DNA from: an uncultured Flavobacteriales bacterium
Lineage (GTDB): Bacteria > Bacteroidota > Bacteroidia > Flavobacteriales_D > CAJJDF01
Direction of reading: 5' to 3'
Length of the DNA stretch: 40,922 bases
NCBI GenBank assembly: GCA_938009745.1
Contig: CALLII010000029.1
Location: 1-40,922 of the forward strand
In this document: positions 28,164 to 36,882 of the stretch, piece after piece
How positions within the stretch are numbered: position 1 is the first letter of the stretch
How the letters are laid out: each line of letters begins with the position of its first letter
Translations under genes and position numbers: made by a program
The notes under the pieces: generated by a model
The model's input: the letters and a program-made list of their open reading frames with translations, nothing else
The model's database searches: none
Told to the model about the DNA's origin: nothing

Positions 28164-31163
28164 CTATTCTTCTTCTAATTGATTCTTAATTTCTTCAATA
28201 TCTTTCTTTATCTGCTCTATTCGTTTATCATGATCTTTTACAGCATTTATAAGTGCATAGGTGAATTTAGAAGGATCAACTTCTAAATAGGTTACTCCAT
28301 CTATTACTACTTCATTCACCATATCTGGCGAAATTGCATTCAACTCTTGAGCAATAACTCCTACAAATCTTTTTCCTGCAACCACTTCTTCGTTATACCC
28401 AATCAAATTAATGTACGTATCATTGTATTGGTAAGAAACCACATTTACTTTGTTCAATAACTCCATTCCCTCTCCATAAGGTGTAATATTCTTTTTCAAA
28501 TTACTATCAGAAAAAACTGTCCACGAACCTCCACCAGGTTTGTTCGCAGATCCGTTTACCGATAAAGTAGCTGTTGGTGCTTCTGTGTTAATTCCTACCC
28601 TTCTTGCAGATAAATCTCCAAAGATGGTTGGCGTACCACTTGAGTTCGCAATATATAAACTATTGTTCACTCCTGTTGCTGAGGCTGGTCCAGCTTCATT
28701 CCCAATAAAAATATTGTAATCTCCAGAAGTCAGATTACCTCCAGCATTTGTACCCATAAATATATTGCGTTCTCCTGTAGCATTTTCTCCAGCTTGATAT
28801 CCAATTACATTGTTGTAATTACCTTCCAACACACTACCTGCTTCAGTTCCCAACACATTATTATGATTTCCTGTTACGTTTTTACCTGCCTCATTTCCAA
28901 TAAAATTATTGTAAGTTCCTCTATTATAATATCCTGTTTGATATCCAATGGCATTGTTATACCCATTCCCCAAAGAAGAATCATTATGCATTGCTTGATA
29001 ACCAATTGCCGTATTGTAATTAGAAGCTGTTTTTTTATCCCTCAATGCCTGTGTTCCTATAGCTGTATTATAACTTCCAATATTGTTGTATCCAGCTTCA
29101 TATCCTATGGCGTTTAGCATGTATCCTTTATTTCGATATCCTGTATATGCTCCAATACTCGTAACATAAGAACTACTGATTGAAGAATCGTATCTCGCAG
29201 CTTCATATCCTACTGCAGTTACGTAATTAGCATCAGTTTGAGGATCAGAATAGGAATTTTTACCAATAGCAATGTTATAATCTCCTTCGTTATTATTTCC
29301 TGCTTCATAACCCATCGCACTCAGCATGTATCCTTTATTGTTATAACCTGCTTTTGTTCCCACCATGGAAGATATATTCCCTTTGTTATTATATCCGGCA
29401 TGATCACCTATTGCTATAGTTCGGGCAGTTCCGGTTGTAGAGTCAAACCTTGCAGCATTTGTTCCAATTGCTATAATATAACCTCCATTACTTTTTGGAT
29501 CTCTAAGTGCAGAATCACCAATGGCAATGTTTCTTGTACCTAAATTATTATATCCTGCTTCATAACCCATTGCACTCATCAAAGAACCTTGGTTATTGTA
29601 TCCGGCTTTGTAACCTATTGCACTTAGCTGATTTGCCGTATTTTGATACCCTGACTGATAACCAAAAGCATTAACATCACGTCCTTTGTTTTGATATCCC
29701 GATTCATACCCTATAAAATTCGATCGCCCATTTGAGCTGGAGGAATCTTTCATGGCTGCTTGGTAACCAATTGCAACCCTGTAATTAGAATTGGACGGAT
29801 CTTTCATTGCTCTTGTTCCTATAGCAATGTTATACGAACCATTACTATTTGCTGCAGCTTGATGCCCAACAGCAGTTAGCATGTATCCTTTATTATTAAA
29901 AGCTGCACTGTCTCCTAACGCATTTAATTGTCCTCCAGTGTTTTTATAGGCCGCTCTATAACCTACCGCATTTACTACTACCCCACTGTTATCAAATCCA
30001 GCCTCATATCCTACTGCATTTAGTTGTCTTCCAGTATTTTGATATCCTGCTCGATATCCTATTGAGTTTACTCCACTTGTTCCCGAGGAAGAATCATACC
30101 TGGATGCTTCATAACCTATTGCGTTAATATAATTCCCGGCCAATTGTTGGTTGGCAAGTGCATAGGTTCCTATAGCATTGTTGTAATTCCCTTTATTATT
30201 TTCTCCTGCATTTTTCCCCAATGCATTAAACATAAATCCAGAGTTATTAAACCCAGCACTATCTCCTATTACGCTTGCATAGGAATTACTATTCTGATAT
30301 CCAGCATAAGATCCAAATGCATTTAGGTAACGCCCATTATTATTATATCCTGCTCTGTAACCAAAGGTATTTACATAAGACGAGCCTGAGGTTGAATCGT
30401 TATAGGAAGCCTCATACCCAAAAGCATTGATGTATCTTCCTTCATTTACCTTATTTCGCAATGCATAACTACCAACTGCATTGTTGTATGAACCTTTATT
30501 ATTATAACCTGCCTCAGTTCCAATTGCATTAAACATATACCCAGTATTGTTATATCCTGCATTTGTTCCTATTACGTTAGCATATCTTTCTTTGTTATTT
30601 CTCCCAGCTTCATATCCTATTCCATTAAAATATGTTCCAGTGTTATTTTCTCCTGTTCTATAACCAATGGCATTGCTGTAGGAGCTTCCCGTAGAGGAAT
30701 CATTTTGCATGGCTTCGTAACCTATTGCTACTTTGTAATTAGAAATTCCAATAGGGTTACCCATTGCATTTTTACCAATAGCTACATTTCTAATTCCACT
30801 TAGAGTTTGATCTGCACTATTTACAGATAGTATGTTTTCATTTGAGTCTATCCAAATATCTAAGATTAGCCTAAAATCAACAGTATCTGCTTTTCCTCCA
30901 GATATATAAATTGCCAATAAATTAGTATTACTTATGGTTACAATACTATCTATATCTTGATCATCACCAATTCCTGCAAGTTGGCCATTGGTTAATCCTA
31001 TGTAATAATCTTTGTTGACTGTATCGAGATACATATCTCCTTCATAAGCTGACCTGCTGTTATGAATTGTAACAATTTGTGCTGGAGTGTAATATTGACT
31101 ATATCCTGAACTAACAAACAGAAATAGTACCACTAGAAATAGTAAATTTTTAAGCATTAACAA
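28164..31163 (-). CDS. Large secreted repeat protein with C-terminal Peptidase_S74 domain (tandem paralog)
   Basis: Same architecture as 25150-28161; SDSNLKKNITPYGEGMELL...FVGVIAQELNAISPDMV, terminal coiled coil. Confidence 0.85.
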   Translation of the reverse strand: MLMLKNLLFLVVLFLFVSSGYSQYYTPAQIVTIHNSRSAYEGDMYLDTVNKDYYIGLTNGQLAGIGDDQDIDSIVTISNTNLLAIYISGGKADTVDFRLILDIWIDSNENILSVNSADQTLSGIRNVAIGKNAMGNPIGISNYKVAIGYEAMQNDSSTGSSYSNAIGYRTGENNTGTYFNGIGYEAGRNNKERYANVIGTNAGYNNTGYMFNAIGTEAGYNNKGSYNNAVGSYALRNKVNEGRYINAFGYEASYNDSTSGSSYVNTFGYRAGYNNNGRYLNAFGSYAGYQNSNSYASVIGDSAGFNNSGFMFNALGKNAGENNKGNYNNAIGTYALANQQLAGNYINAIGYEASRYDSSSGTSGVNSIGYRAGYQNTGRQLNAVGYEAGFDNSGVVVNAVGYRAAYKNTGGQLNALGDSAAFNNKGYMLTAVGHQAAANSNGSYNIAIGTRAMKDPSNSNYRVAIGYQAAMKDSSSSNGRSNFIGYESGYQNKGRDVNAFGYQSGYQNTANQLSAIGYKAGYNNQGSLMSAMGYEAGYNNLGTRNIAIGDSALRDPKSNGGYIIAIGTNAARFDSTTGTARTIAIGDHAGYNNKGNISSMVGTKAGYNNKGYMLSAMGYEAGNNNEGDYNIAIGKNSYSDPQTDANYVTAVGYEAARYDSSISSSYVTSIGAYTGYRNKGYMLNAIGYEAGYNNIGSYNTAIGTQALRDKKTASNYNTAIGYQAMHNDSSLGNGYNNAIGYQTGYYNRGTYNNFIGNEAGKNVTGNHNNVLGTEAGSVLEGNYNNVIGYQAGENATGERNIFMGTNAGGNLTSGDYNIFIGNEAGPASATGVNNSLYIANSSGTPTIFGDLSARRVGINTEAPTATLSVNGSANKPGGGSWTVFSDSNLKKNITPYGEGMELLNKVNVVSYQYNDTYINLIGYNEEVVAGKRFVGVIAQELNAISPDMVNEVVIDGVTYLEVDPSKFTYALINAVKDHDKRIEQIKKDIEEIKNQLEEE

Positions 31164-31397
31164 AACTAGACCAAATACAGTAATGATTTTGTTACTAGAT
31201 AGTTAAATTATAAACTAATTATTATTTTTTAAAATATTGATATTAAACACATTAACACTGTCTCTGTTGAAAAAGCGATAATAAATTGATAACATCATAT
31301 ATTTATATATAAAATCTAAAAATTAATTGAGGGGAAAGAAGGATTTACAATAAATAAGCGTCAAACAAATAATAAATAAAATTAAAAAAAACACAAA

Positions 31398-31745
31398 ATG
31401 AAAAAGATACTCCTATTGGTACTTGCTATAATGACATTTACACTAAATTCATTTGCCCAAGAAAGTAAATCAACTAAAAACAATACTTCTATTTCTGCTG
31501 AGGAAAAAGCTGAGCTTAAGAGAGATAAAGAAGCTTTTAAAGCTACTTTAACTAAAGAACAAATTGCAAAATTAAAGGCAATTAAAAAAGCAAAAAAAGA
31601 AGCTAACATAAAATCACTTCCTAAAGAAGAGCAAAAAGCTGCTAAGAAAAAATTTAAAGCCCAAAAAAATGCGGTTTACACTGAAGAACAAAAAAGAATG
31701 CTTAAAGCTATGAAAGCAAAGAAAAAGCTGTTTGAAAACAACTAA
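31398..31745 (+). CDS. Small secreted Lys/Ala-rich basic protein
   Basis: Signal peptide MKKILLLVLAIMTFTLNSFAQ; LTKEQIAKLKAI and YTEEQKRMLKAM motifs; very basic. Confidence 0.7.
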   Translation: MKKILLLVLAIMTFTLNSFAQESKSTKNNTSISAEEKAELKRDKEAFKATLTKEQIAKLKAIKKAKKEANIKSLPKEEQKAAKKKFKAQKNAVYTEEQKRMLKAMKAKKKLFENN

Positions 31746-31800
31746 GTATCTAAAATTAAATATTAATAGGTAAATTTGAAACGTAATTTAATTTTATCCT

Positions 31801-32211
31801 ATGAGTCCATTTCATTATGCTTTTAAAGTAAAAGATATTGCTTCAACTCGCAAATTTTATATTGATATTTTAGGTTGTGAAGAAGGTAGATCATCTGAAA
31901 ATTGGATCGATTTCAATTTCTTTGGTCATCAACTTTCTGCTCATATCAGCAATAATATTCCTGAACTAGATTACTCAGGAAAAGTAGACGGTATTGCTGT
32001 TCCAATTCCCCATTTCGGTTGTTTACTTAATGCCTCTGAATTTAATTTAATTAGAGAAAAATTACAAGCATTTGATATTGAGTTTATCATTAAACCTCAA
32101 ATCAGATACAAAGGTAAATCAGGAGAACAACAAACTATGTTTGTACTGGACTATAGTAATAATCCTATTGAATTTAAGTCTTTCAAAAACGAAGAAGAAA
32201 TTTTTGAATAA
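31801..32211 (+). CDS. VOC/glyoxalase family protein
   Basis: FHYAFKVKDIASTRKFYIDILGCEEGRSSENWIDFNFFGHQLSAH...FVLDYSNNPIEFKSF. Confidence 0.85.
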   Translation: MSPFHYAFKVKDIASTRKFYIDILGCEEGRSSENWIDFNFFGHQLSAHISNNIPELDYSGKVDGIAVPIPHFGCLLNASEFNLIREKLQAFDIEFIIKPQIRYKGKSGEQQTMFVLDYSNNPIEFKSFKNEEEIFE

Positions 32212-32263
32212 ATCAATTTAACTCATTTTATTCCTTATTTTTAATGAAGAAAATAAGTGTGAA

Positions 32264-33151
32264 ATGGCAAATAATAAACTCCTTACTAACGAAAAACAAG
32301 CAAATATTGGCAACTTTTTGGTTGGTAGATTACTACCAATTAAAGAAAAACGTCAAGTTGGACCGTTTACCTTTATTGATCATATGGGACCAGCAACAAT
32401 TGGTCCTGAAAATTATATGGATGTAAATCAACATCCACATATTGGTTTATCTACCCTCACTTATCTATTTGAAGGAGCTATTGAACATAAAGATAGCATT
32501 GGAAGTAATGTAATTGTAAACGAAGGAGATGTAGGGTTTATGACTTCGGGAAGTGGAGTAACTCATACTGAACGAACTCCTGAAAATTTAAGAAATGGCT
32601 TAAGTCATTCTGTTCATGGATATCAAATTTGGGTAGCTTTACCCAAAGAATTGGAAGAAATGAAGCCAGAATTTGATCACATAAAAAAAAGCCAACTCCC
32701 TGTAAAAGAAACTGAAAATCTGAAAATAATAGTAGCAGCAGGAAAAGGATTTGGAATGGAATCTCCTCTCACTGTTTTTTCAGATTTATTTATGGTAGAT
32801 GTACTAGCAAAAGAAAACACTGAATTGAACATTAGAAACGAAGTAGAGGGTGAAATTGCTTTTGTAATTGTAAAAGGAAGTCTTACAAATGAAGGGAATG
32901 AAATTAATGCCGGACAAATGCTAATTAGCACAACAGAAAATGAATGTAAAGTGGTCCTTGAAAAAGGTACTCAACTATTATTATTTGGAGGAAAGCCTTT
33001 TCCAGAAGAACGTTTTTTATCTTGGAATTTTGTATCTAGTAGTAAAGAGAGGCTGAAACAGGCAAAAGCAGATTGGGAAGCAAAAAAATTCCCTAAAGTA
33101 AAAGGAGACGATACCTATATACCGTTCCCAAATTTAAACAAGTGGAAATAA
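32264..33151 (+). CDS. Pirin family protein
   Basis: FTFIDHMGPATI...VNQHPHIGLSTLTYLFEGAIEHKDSIGSNVIVNEGDVGFMTSGSGVTHTERTPE. Confidence 0.92.
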   Translation: MANNKLLTNEKQANIGNFLVGRLLPIKEKRQVGPFTFIDHMGPATIGPENYMDVNQHPHIGLSTLTYLFEGAIEHKDSIGSNVIVNEGDVGFMTSGSGVTHTERTPENLRNGLSHSVHGYQIWVALPKELEEMKPEFDHIKKSQLPVKETENLKIIVAAGKGFGMESPLTVFSDLFMVDVLAKENTELNIRNEVEGEIAFVIVKGSLTNEGNEINAGQMLISTTENECKVVLEKGTQLLLFGGKPFPEERFLSWNFVSSSKERLKQAKADWEAKKFPKVKGDDTYIPFPNLNKWK

Positions 33152-33180
33152 TTAACCCATTGCCCTAAATAAATTTCATA

Positions 33181-33214
33181 AAAAAAAAGGAAAGCGTTTG
33201 CTTCCCTTTTTTTT
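33181..33214. terminator. Bidirectional terminator between pirin gene and msrA
   Basis: aaaaaaaaGGAAAGCgtttGCTTCCCttttttttat between convergent genes. Confidence 0.8.
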
Positions 33215-33218
33215 ATAC

Positions 33219-33710
33219 TTATATAAATTTACCAAACCTTTCGAAATGACAAGTATACCCATTTGGATTTCGTACTAAATAATCCTGATGCTCTGGTTCT
33301 GCTGGCCAAAACTTAGCAATTGGCTCAAGAGTAGTAACTACTTTACCATCCCATCTGCCTGATTCATTTACTATTTCAATAACTTCTTCCGAAGTTTTTC
33401 TCTCTTCTTCATTTTGTATGAAAATTGCTGAACGATAACTAGAACCCCTATCATTTCCTTGCTGATCAACAGTTGTTGGATTATGAATTCTATAAAAGTA
33501 ATCTAGTATCTCCCTGAAAGATGTAAGCTCAGAATCATAAGTGAGTTCAATTCCTTCTGCATGACCAGGGTGATATTTGTATGATGGCTTTTCATTTTCG
33601 CCTCCAATATAACCAACTTCGGTATCTAAAATTCCTTTCCTTACTCTAAACAAATCCTCCATTCCCCAGAAACAACCTCCTGCTATATATGCCTTTTTTA
33701 TACTTGCCAT
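33219..33710 (-). CDS. msrA: Peptide-methionine (S)-S-oxide reductase
   Basis: KKAYIAGGCFWGMEDLFRVRKGILDTEVGYIGG catalytic GCFW motif. Confidence 0.94.
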   Translation of the reverse strand: MASIKKAYIAGGCFWGMEDLFRVRKGILDTEVGYIGGENEKPSYKYHPGHAEGIELTYDSELTSFREILDYFYRIHNPTTVDQQGNDRGSSYRSAIFIQNEEERKTSEEVIEIVNESGRWDGKVVTTLEPIAKFWPAEPEHQDYLVRNPNGYTCHFERFGKFI

Positions 33711-33786
33711 TTTTTAAATTTATTCATTAGAAGTTTAATCGCCTATAATCTTACTCAAAATTCCGATTTTTTTATTTCAATTACCC

Positions 33787-33825
33787 TTATTAAAAATAAT
33801 TTTTCAGAAAAATTATTTTTAATAA
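33787..33825. repeat. Perfect 39-bp palindrome (19-bp arms, central A)
   Basis: TTATTAAAAATAATTTTTC-A-GAAAAATTATTTTTAATAA in the intergenic region between msrA and the L,D-transpeptidase gene. Confidence 0.85.
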
Positions 33826-33980
33826 TCAATATTCTAAATGTAAATTTTAATACTCTGATAGTTAAATAATTAATAAAAGACTCTGTTTTTATTTGTTAAA
33901 TTTCACAAACTCTTTGTTTAATATTTATTAATCTAAAACTTTATTCCCTATTTTCACGTTCTACCTTTTAAAGTAAAAAA

Positions 33981-34859
33981 GTGAGTTTTAAATTAATCAA
34001 AATAGCTCATAATAGCCTTACAAGGTTTATTAGTGTAATCTTAAACTATTGTTCCGAACAAGTTAGAACCAAACTGAATGCAAACTATTATATGAATAAC
34101 CTTATTCTTTTAGCTTCCTTTTTAATCTTTACCAATTTCGCTACTATCACTAATAGCGAAGAATCGCCTATTATTTCAGAAAATGAGATAGAAGAGATTA
34201 CTCTTGACAAAAAAATAATGGCATTTGATGCCTTTACTGAATCTTTTTATGATTGTTTAAAAGAGCCTACTTTAAATCTAAAAGTTTTTAAAATGGCGTT
34301 AAAAGGGTATTATTCTTTAAAAGAAGATGGTAAACTAGCTAATCAAAATTACTTAACAGTTATCGATTATACTAAGCCTAGTAATGAAGATCGTTTTTTC
34401 TTAATAGATATTGAAAGAAAAACTGTTATTTTCAGAAGCGTTATTGCACACGGTAAAAACTCAGGTGGTTTAAATGCTACTAAATTTTCTAATGAAAGTG
34501 AATCCCGAATGACCAGCTTAGGTTTTTACGTAACTGGAGCCATTTACAATGGAAAGTACGATTACTCTATGAAAATTCATGGGTTGGAATACTCTAACAA
34601 CAATGCATTTGAGAGAGGAGTTGTTGTTCATTCTGCAGATTACGCTACTTATGAGTTTCTGCAAGAAAACGGAAACATATTAGGAAGAAGTTATGGTTGC
34701 CCTGCCCTACCTCATGATAATTACCAAACTATTGTAGATATAATTCAAGGTGGATCTTGTTTTTTTATCTACGGAAAAGACAGAAGCTACGAGAGAAAAT
34801 CTACTTACTTAAAAACAAATAGTTTTATAGAGTCTTTTTATTCTGATTTTCCTTTATAA
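33981..34859 (+). CDS. Murein L,D-transpeptidase catalytic domain family protein (YkuD_2-like); start may be 34092
   Basis: C-terminal GRSYGCPALP active-site motif; signal-like MNNLILLASFLIFTNFATI begins at 34092. Confidence 0.8.
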   Translation: MSFKLIKIAHNSLTRFISVILNYCSEQVRTKLNANYYMNNLILLASFLIFTNFATITNSEESPIISENEIEEITLDKKIMAFDAFTESFYDCLKEPTLNLKVFKMALKGYYSLKEDGKLANQNYLTVIDYTKPSNEDRFFLIDIERKTVIFRSVIAHGKNSGGLNATKFSNESESRMTSLGFYVTGAIYNGKYDYSMKIHGLEYSNNNAFERGVVVHSADYATYEFLQENGNILGRSYGCPALPHDNYQTIVDIIQGGSCFFIYGKDRSYERKSTYLKTNSFIESFYSDFPL

Positions 34860-36495
34860 TATTTTCAATCTCCTTTTTAACCTTAGATTCTTTTTTATAG
34901 ATATCTCTATAAAACTTAATTTGGCCTTTACTTGTTCCTTCACAAGAGTAATATCTTAAATAAACAGGCATGTCATAAGTCAAATTTATTCTTTTTTGGA
35001 TTCCTCTTTTAGTAAAATTCGTTACCGAATCCATGGTCATTAAAGAATCTTGCCTTCCAATAATATATTGAGCTAAATCCAAAGGATTCTGAACTCTTAC
35101 ACATCCATGGCTGTAGGCTCTAATATCATTTTTAAATAAACGTTTAGAAGGAGTATCGTGAAAATAAATGCTGTATTTATTCGCAAAAATGAACTTTACT
35201 TTACCCAAAGCTGTTCCTCCGCTTCTTACTTGCGAAATTTTATAATTAAATGAGCTTTGAGTCACTTTACCCCAATCTACTTTGGATGCATCTACCACTT
35301 TTCCTGTTGATCTATCTGTAATTTTGTATCCTCTTTTTCCAGCAATACCTGAGTTACTTTGTAACTTAGGCAACACCTCTTTACTAGCAATACTATTAGG
35401 CAAATGCCAAAACGGATTCAAAATAACATAATTCATTTTTGCTGTAAACTCGGGCGTACGGTTTATCGTTTTTCCAACAACCGTCCTATATTCTCTGTGA
35501 ACCACATTATTCTCAATTATTTTTAATGAATAAGCAGGAATATTAGCATAAAACAAAGTATCTTCTGTAATTGGATTCCATTTCATTTTTTCGATTACTG
35601 TCATTACAGATAACCATCTATCATGATTTGTTCTGGATAATGCATAAGCTGTTGCTCTTCCTATTCTTCCGTCTTCTGATAATCCATTCTCTGCCTGAAA
35701 GTTTTTTAGAACCTCTACTTTTTGCTTATTGGTTGTGTCTCTGGTAGTATCTAAATATCCTTGAATCATTAAGGCTTTCCATGCATTGTCATAAGCTAAT
35801 GTAGAATCTACTTTCAATGATTCTACTTCAATTCTTTTTTTATTAATTGGTTTTTTATCAATAAATTGAGACCAAGATTTTCTTAATTCTTTAAAGGCAT
35901 AAAACTGAGGCTCAAGTGTATCTATAGCTTTATCTAGTTTATTTGTTTTAATTGAATTGGATATAATTTTAATTTCTGAATTTTTTAAAGAATCTAGCTT
36001 TAACTGATAGTAAACAGAATCTGATTGTTGATGGTTCAAGAAACCATACTTAATGTGAGTCATAAACTCAATGCAAGTTTTAGTGTATTGCCATTCACTC
36101 TTTACCAATAACTCTATATTTCCTGTGTCTTTGGCGAGCGAATCACTAAGTAGCCTCAACTCATTGAGCTCATAAAAACTACTATCCAAACCAAAAGAAT
36201 GAGCATTTGCTATTAAATCCAGAAGACTCTCAGCACTTTTATTAAGATTTAGTCCATTGCTCCATAAGCATTCTGGAGTTTTATATACTTCTTTCACTAA
36301 AGAAGACAGGGTAACCACTGTATCGGTTGGGAAATTTAAAAGCTTTGCTTGAAACTTAGAAAGGATAGTTTCTTGATTTTGAGCCATCAATTTTTCAATT
36401 GGATTCTCAACAACAATAGTTTTTGTCGTTTTATCTCCACAAGAAGAAAAAACCAACAAAACTAATACTCCAGAACATAATACTATCTTTTTCAT
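34825..36495 (-). CDS. L,D-transpeptidase (YcbB/LdtD-like) with peptidoglycan-binding-like domain
   Basis: FQAENGLSEDGRIGRATAYALSR, NPFWHLPNSIASKEVLPKL, YSHGCVRVQNPLDLAQYI. Confidence 0.9.
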   Translation of the reverse strand: MKKIVLCSGVLVLLVFSSCGDKTTKTIVVENPIEKLMAQNQETILSKFQAKLLNFPTDTVVTLSSLVKEVYKTPECLWSNGLNLNKSAESLLDLIANAHSFGLDSSFYELNELRLLSDSLAKDTGNIELLVKSEWQYTKTCIEFMTHIKYGFLNHQQSDSVYYQLKLDSLKNSEIKIISNSIKTNKLDKAIDTLEPQFYAFKELRKSWSQFIDKKPINKKRIEVESLKVDSTLAYDNAWKALMIQGYLDTTRDTTNKQKVEVLKNFQAENGLSEDGRIGRATAYALSRTNHDRWLSVMTVIEKMKWNPITEDTLFYANIPAYSLKIIENNVVHREYRTVVGKTINRTPEFTAKMNYVILNPFWHLPNSIASKEVLPKLQSNSGIAGKRGYKITDRSTGKVVDASKVDWGKVTQSSFNYKISQVRSGGTALGKVKFIFANKYSIYFHDTPSKRLFKNDIRAYSHGCVRVQNPLDLAQYIIGRQDSLMTMDSVTNFTKRGIQKRINLTYDMPVYLRYYSCEGTSKGQIKFYRDIYKKESKVKKEIENIIKENQNKKTL

Positions 36496-36600
36496 AAGCT
36501 TGTAAAAGAAAGGGTTAGCATGTTCCCTTTCAAATATTCCACGAAATTACATCAAAAAATTGACATTTCAATCGTTTTTATTTGAACCCAAAAATGAAGT

Positions 36601-36882
36601 TCAATCAAAATAATCTTTTACCAAATTTAGTAAAGAAATGTCTTTCTCTGTAAGTCCACCAAAATCATGGGTTGTAATTCTAATCCAAACTGTTTTGTAT
36701 ACATTTTTCCACTCTGGATGATGGTTTAGTTTATCAACCTCAACACTCAACACTTTCATTTTATTAATTGCTTCCAAAAACGAACCAAACTCATATTTTT
36801 TTTCTAAACCCTTGTTCACCAACTCCCAACTTGGGTTTTGGTCCAATAGCTCTTTAATTTCAATTTCGGTTAAGAGTTTCAT
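36601..36882 (-). CDS. 4a-hydroxytetrahydrobiopterin dehydratase (pterin-4a-carbinolamine dehydratase)
   Basis: VDKLNHHPEWKNVYKTVWIRITTHDFGGLTEKDISL. Confidence 0.9.
   Translation of the reverse strand: MKLLTEIEIKELLDQNPSWELVNKGLEKKYEFGSFLEAINKMKVLSVEVDKLNHHPEWKNVYKTVWIRITTHDFGGLTEKDISLLNLVKDYFD

Noticed and set aside
25789-30326. Multiple + strand ORFs opposite the repeat genes (25789-26055, 26125-26349, 27133-27336, 27505-27771, 28794-29117, 29238-29543, 30144-30326)
   Set aside because: They are antisense mirrors of the repetitive coding sequence, with Cys/Ser/Ile-rich low-complexity products and no start-site signals.
25150-31163. Dense short repeats resembling a CRISPR or tandem repeat array
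   Set aside because: The periodicity is codon-phased and encodes protein repeats in two long ORFs; there are no fixed DNA repeats with unique spacers.
10517-31201. Shared 15-mer TTTTGTTACTAGATA at 10517 and 31187
   Set aside because: A 15-bp AT-rich match is expected by chance within 40 kb, and the orientation relative to the genes differs.
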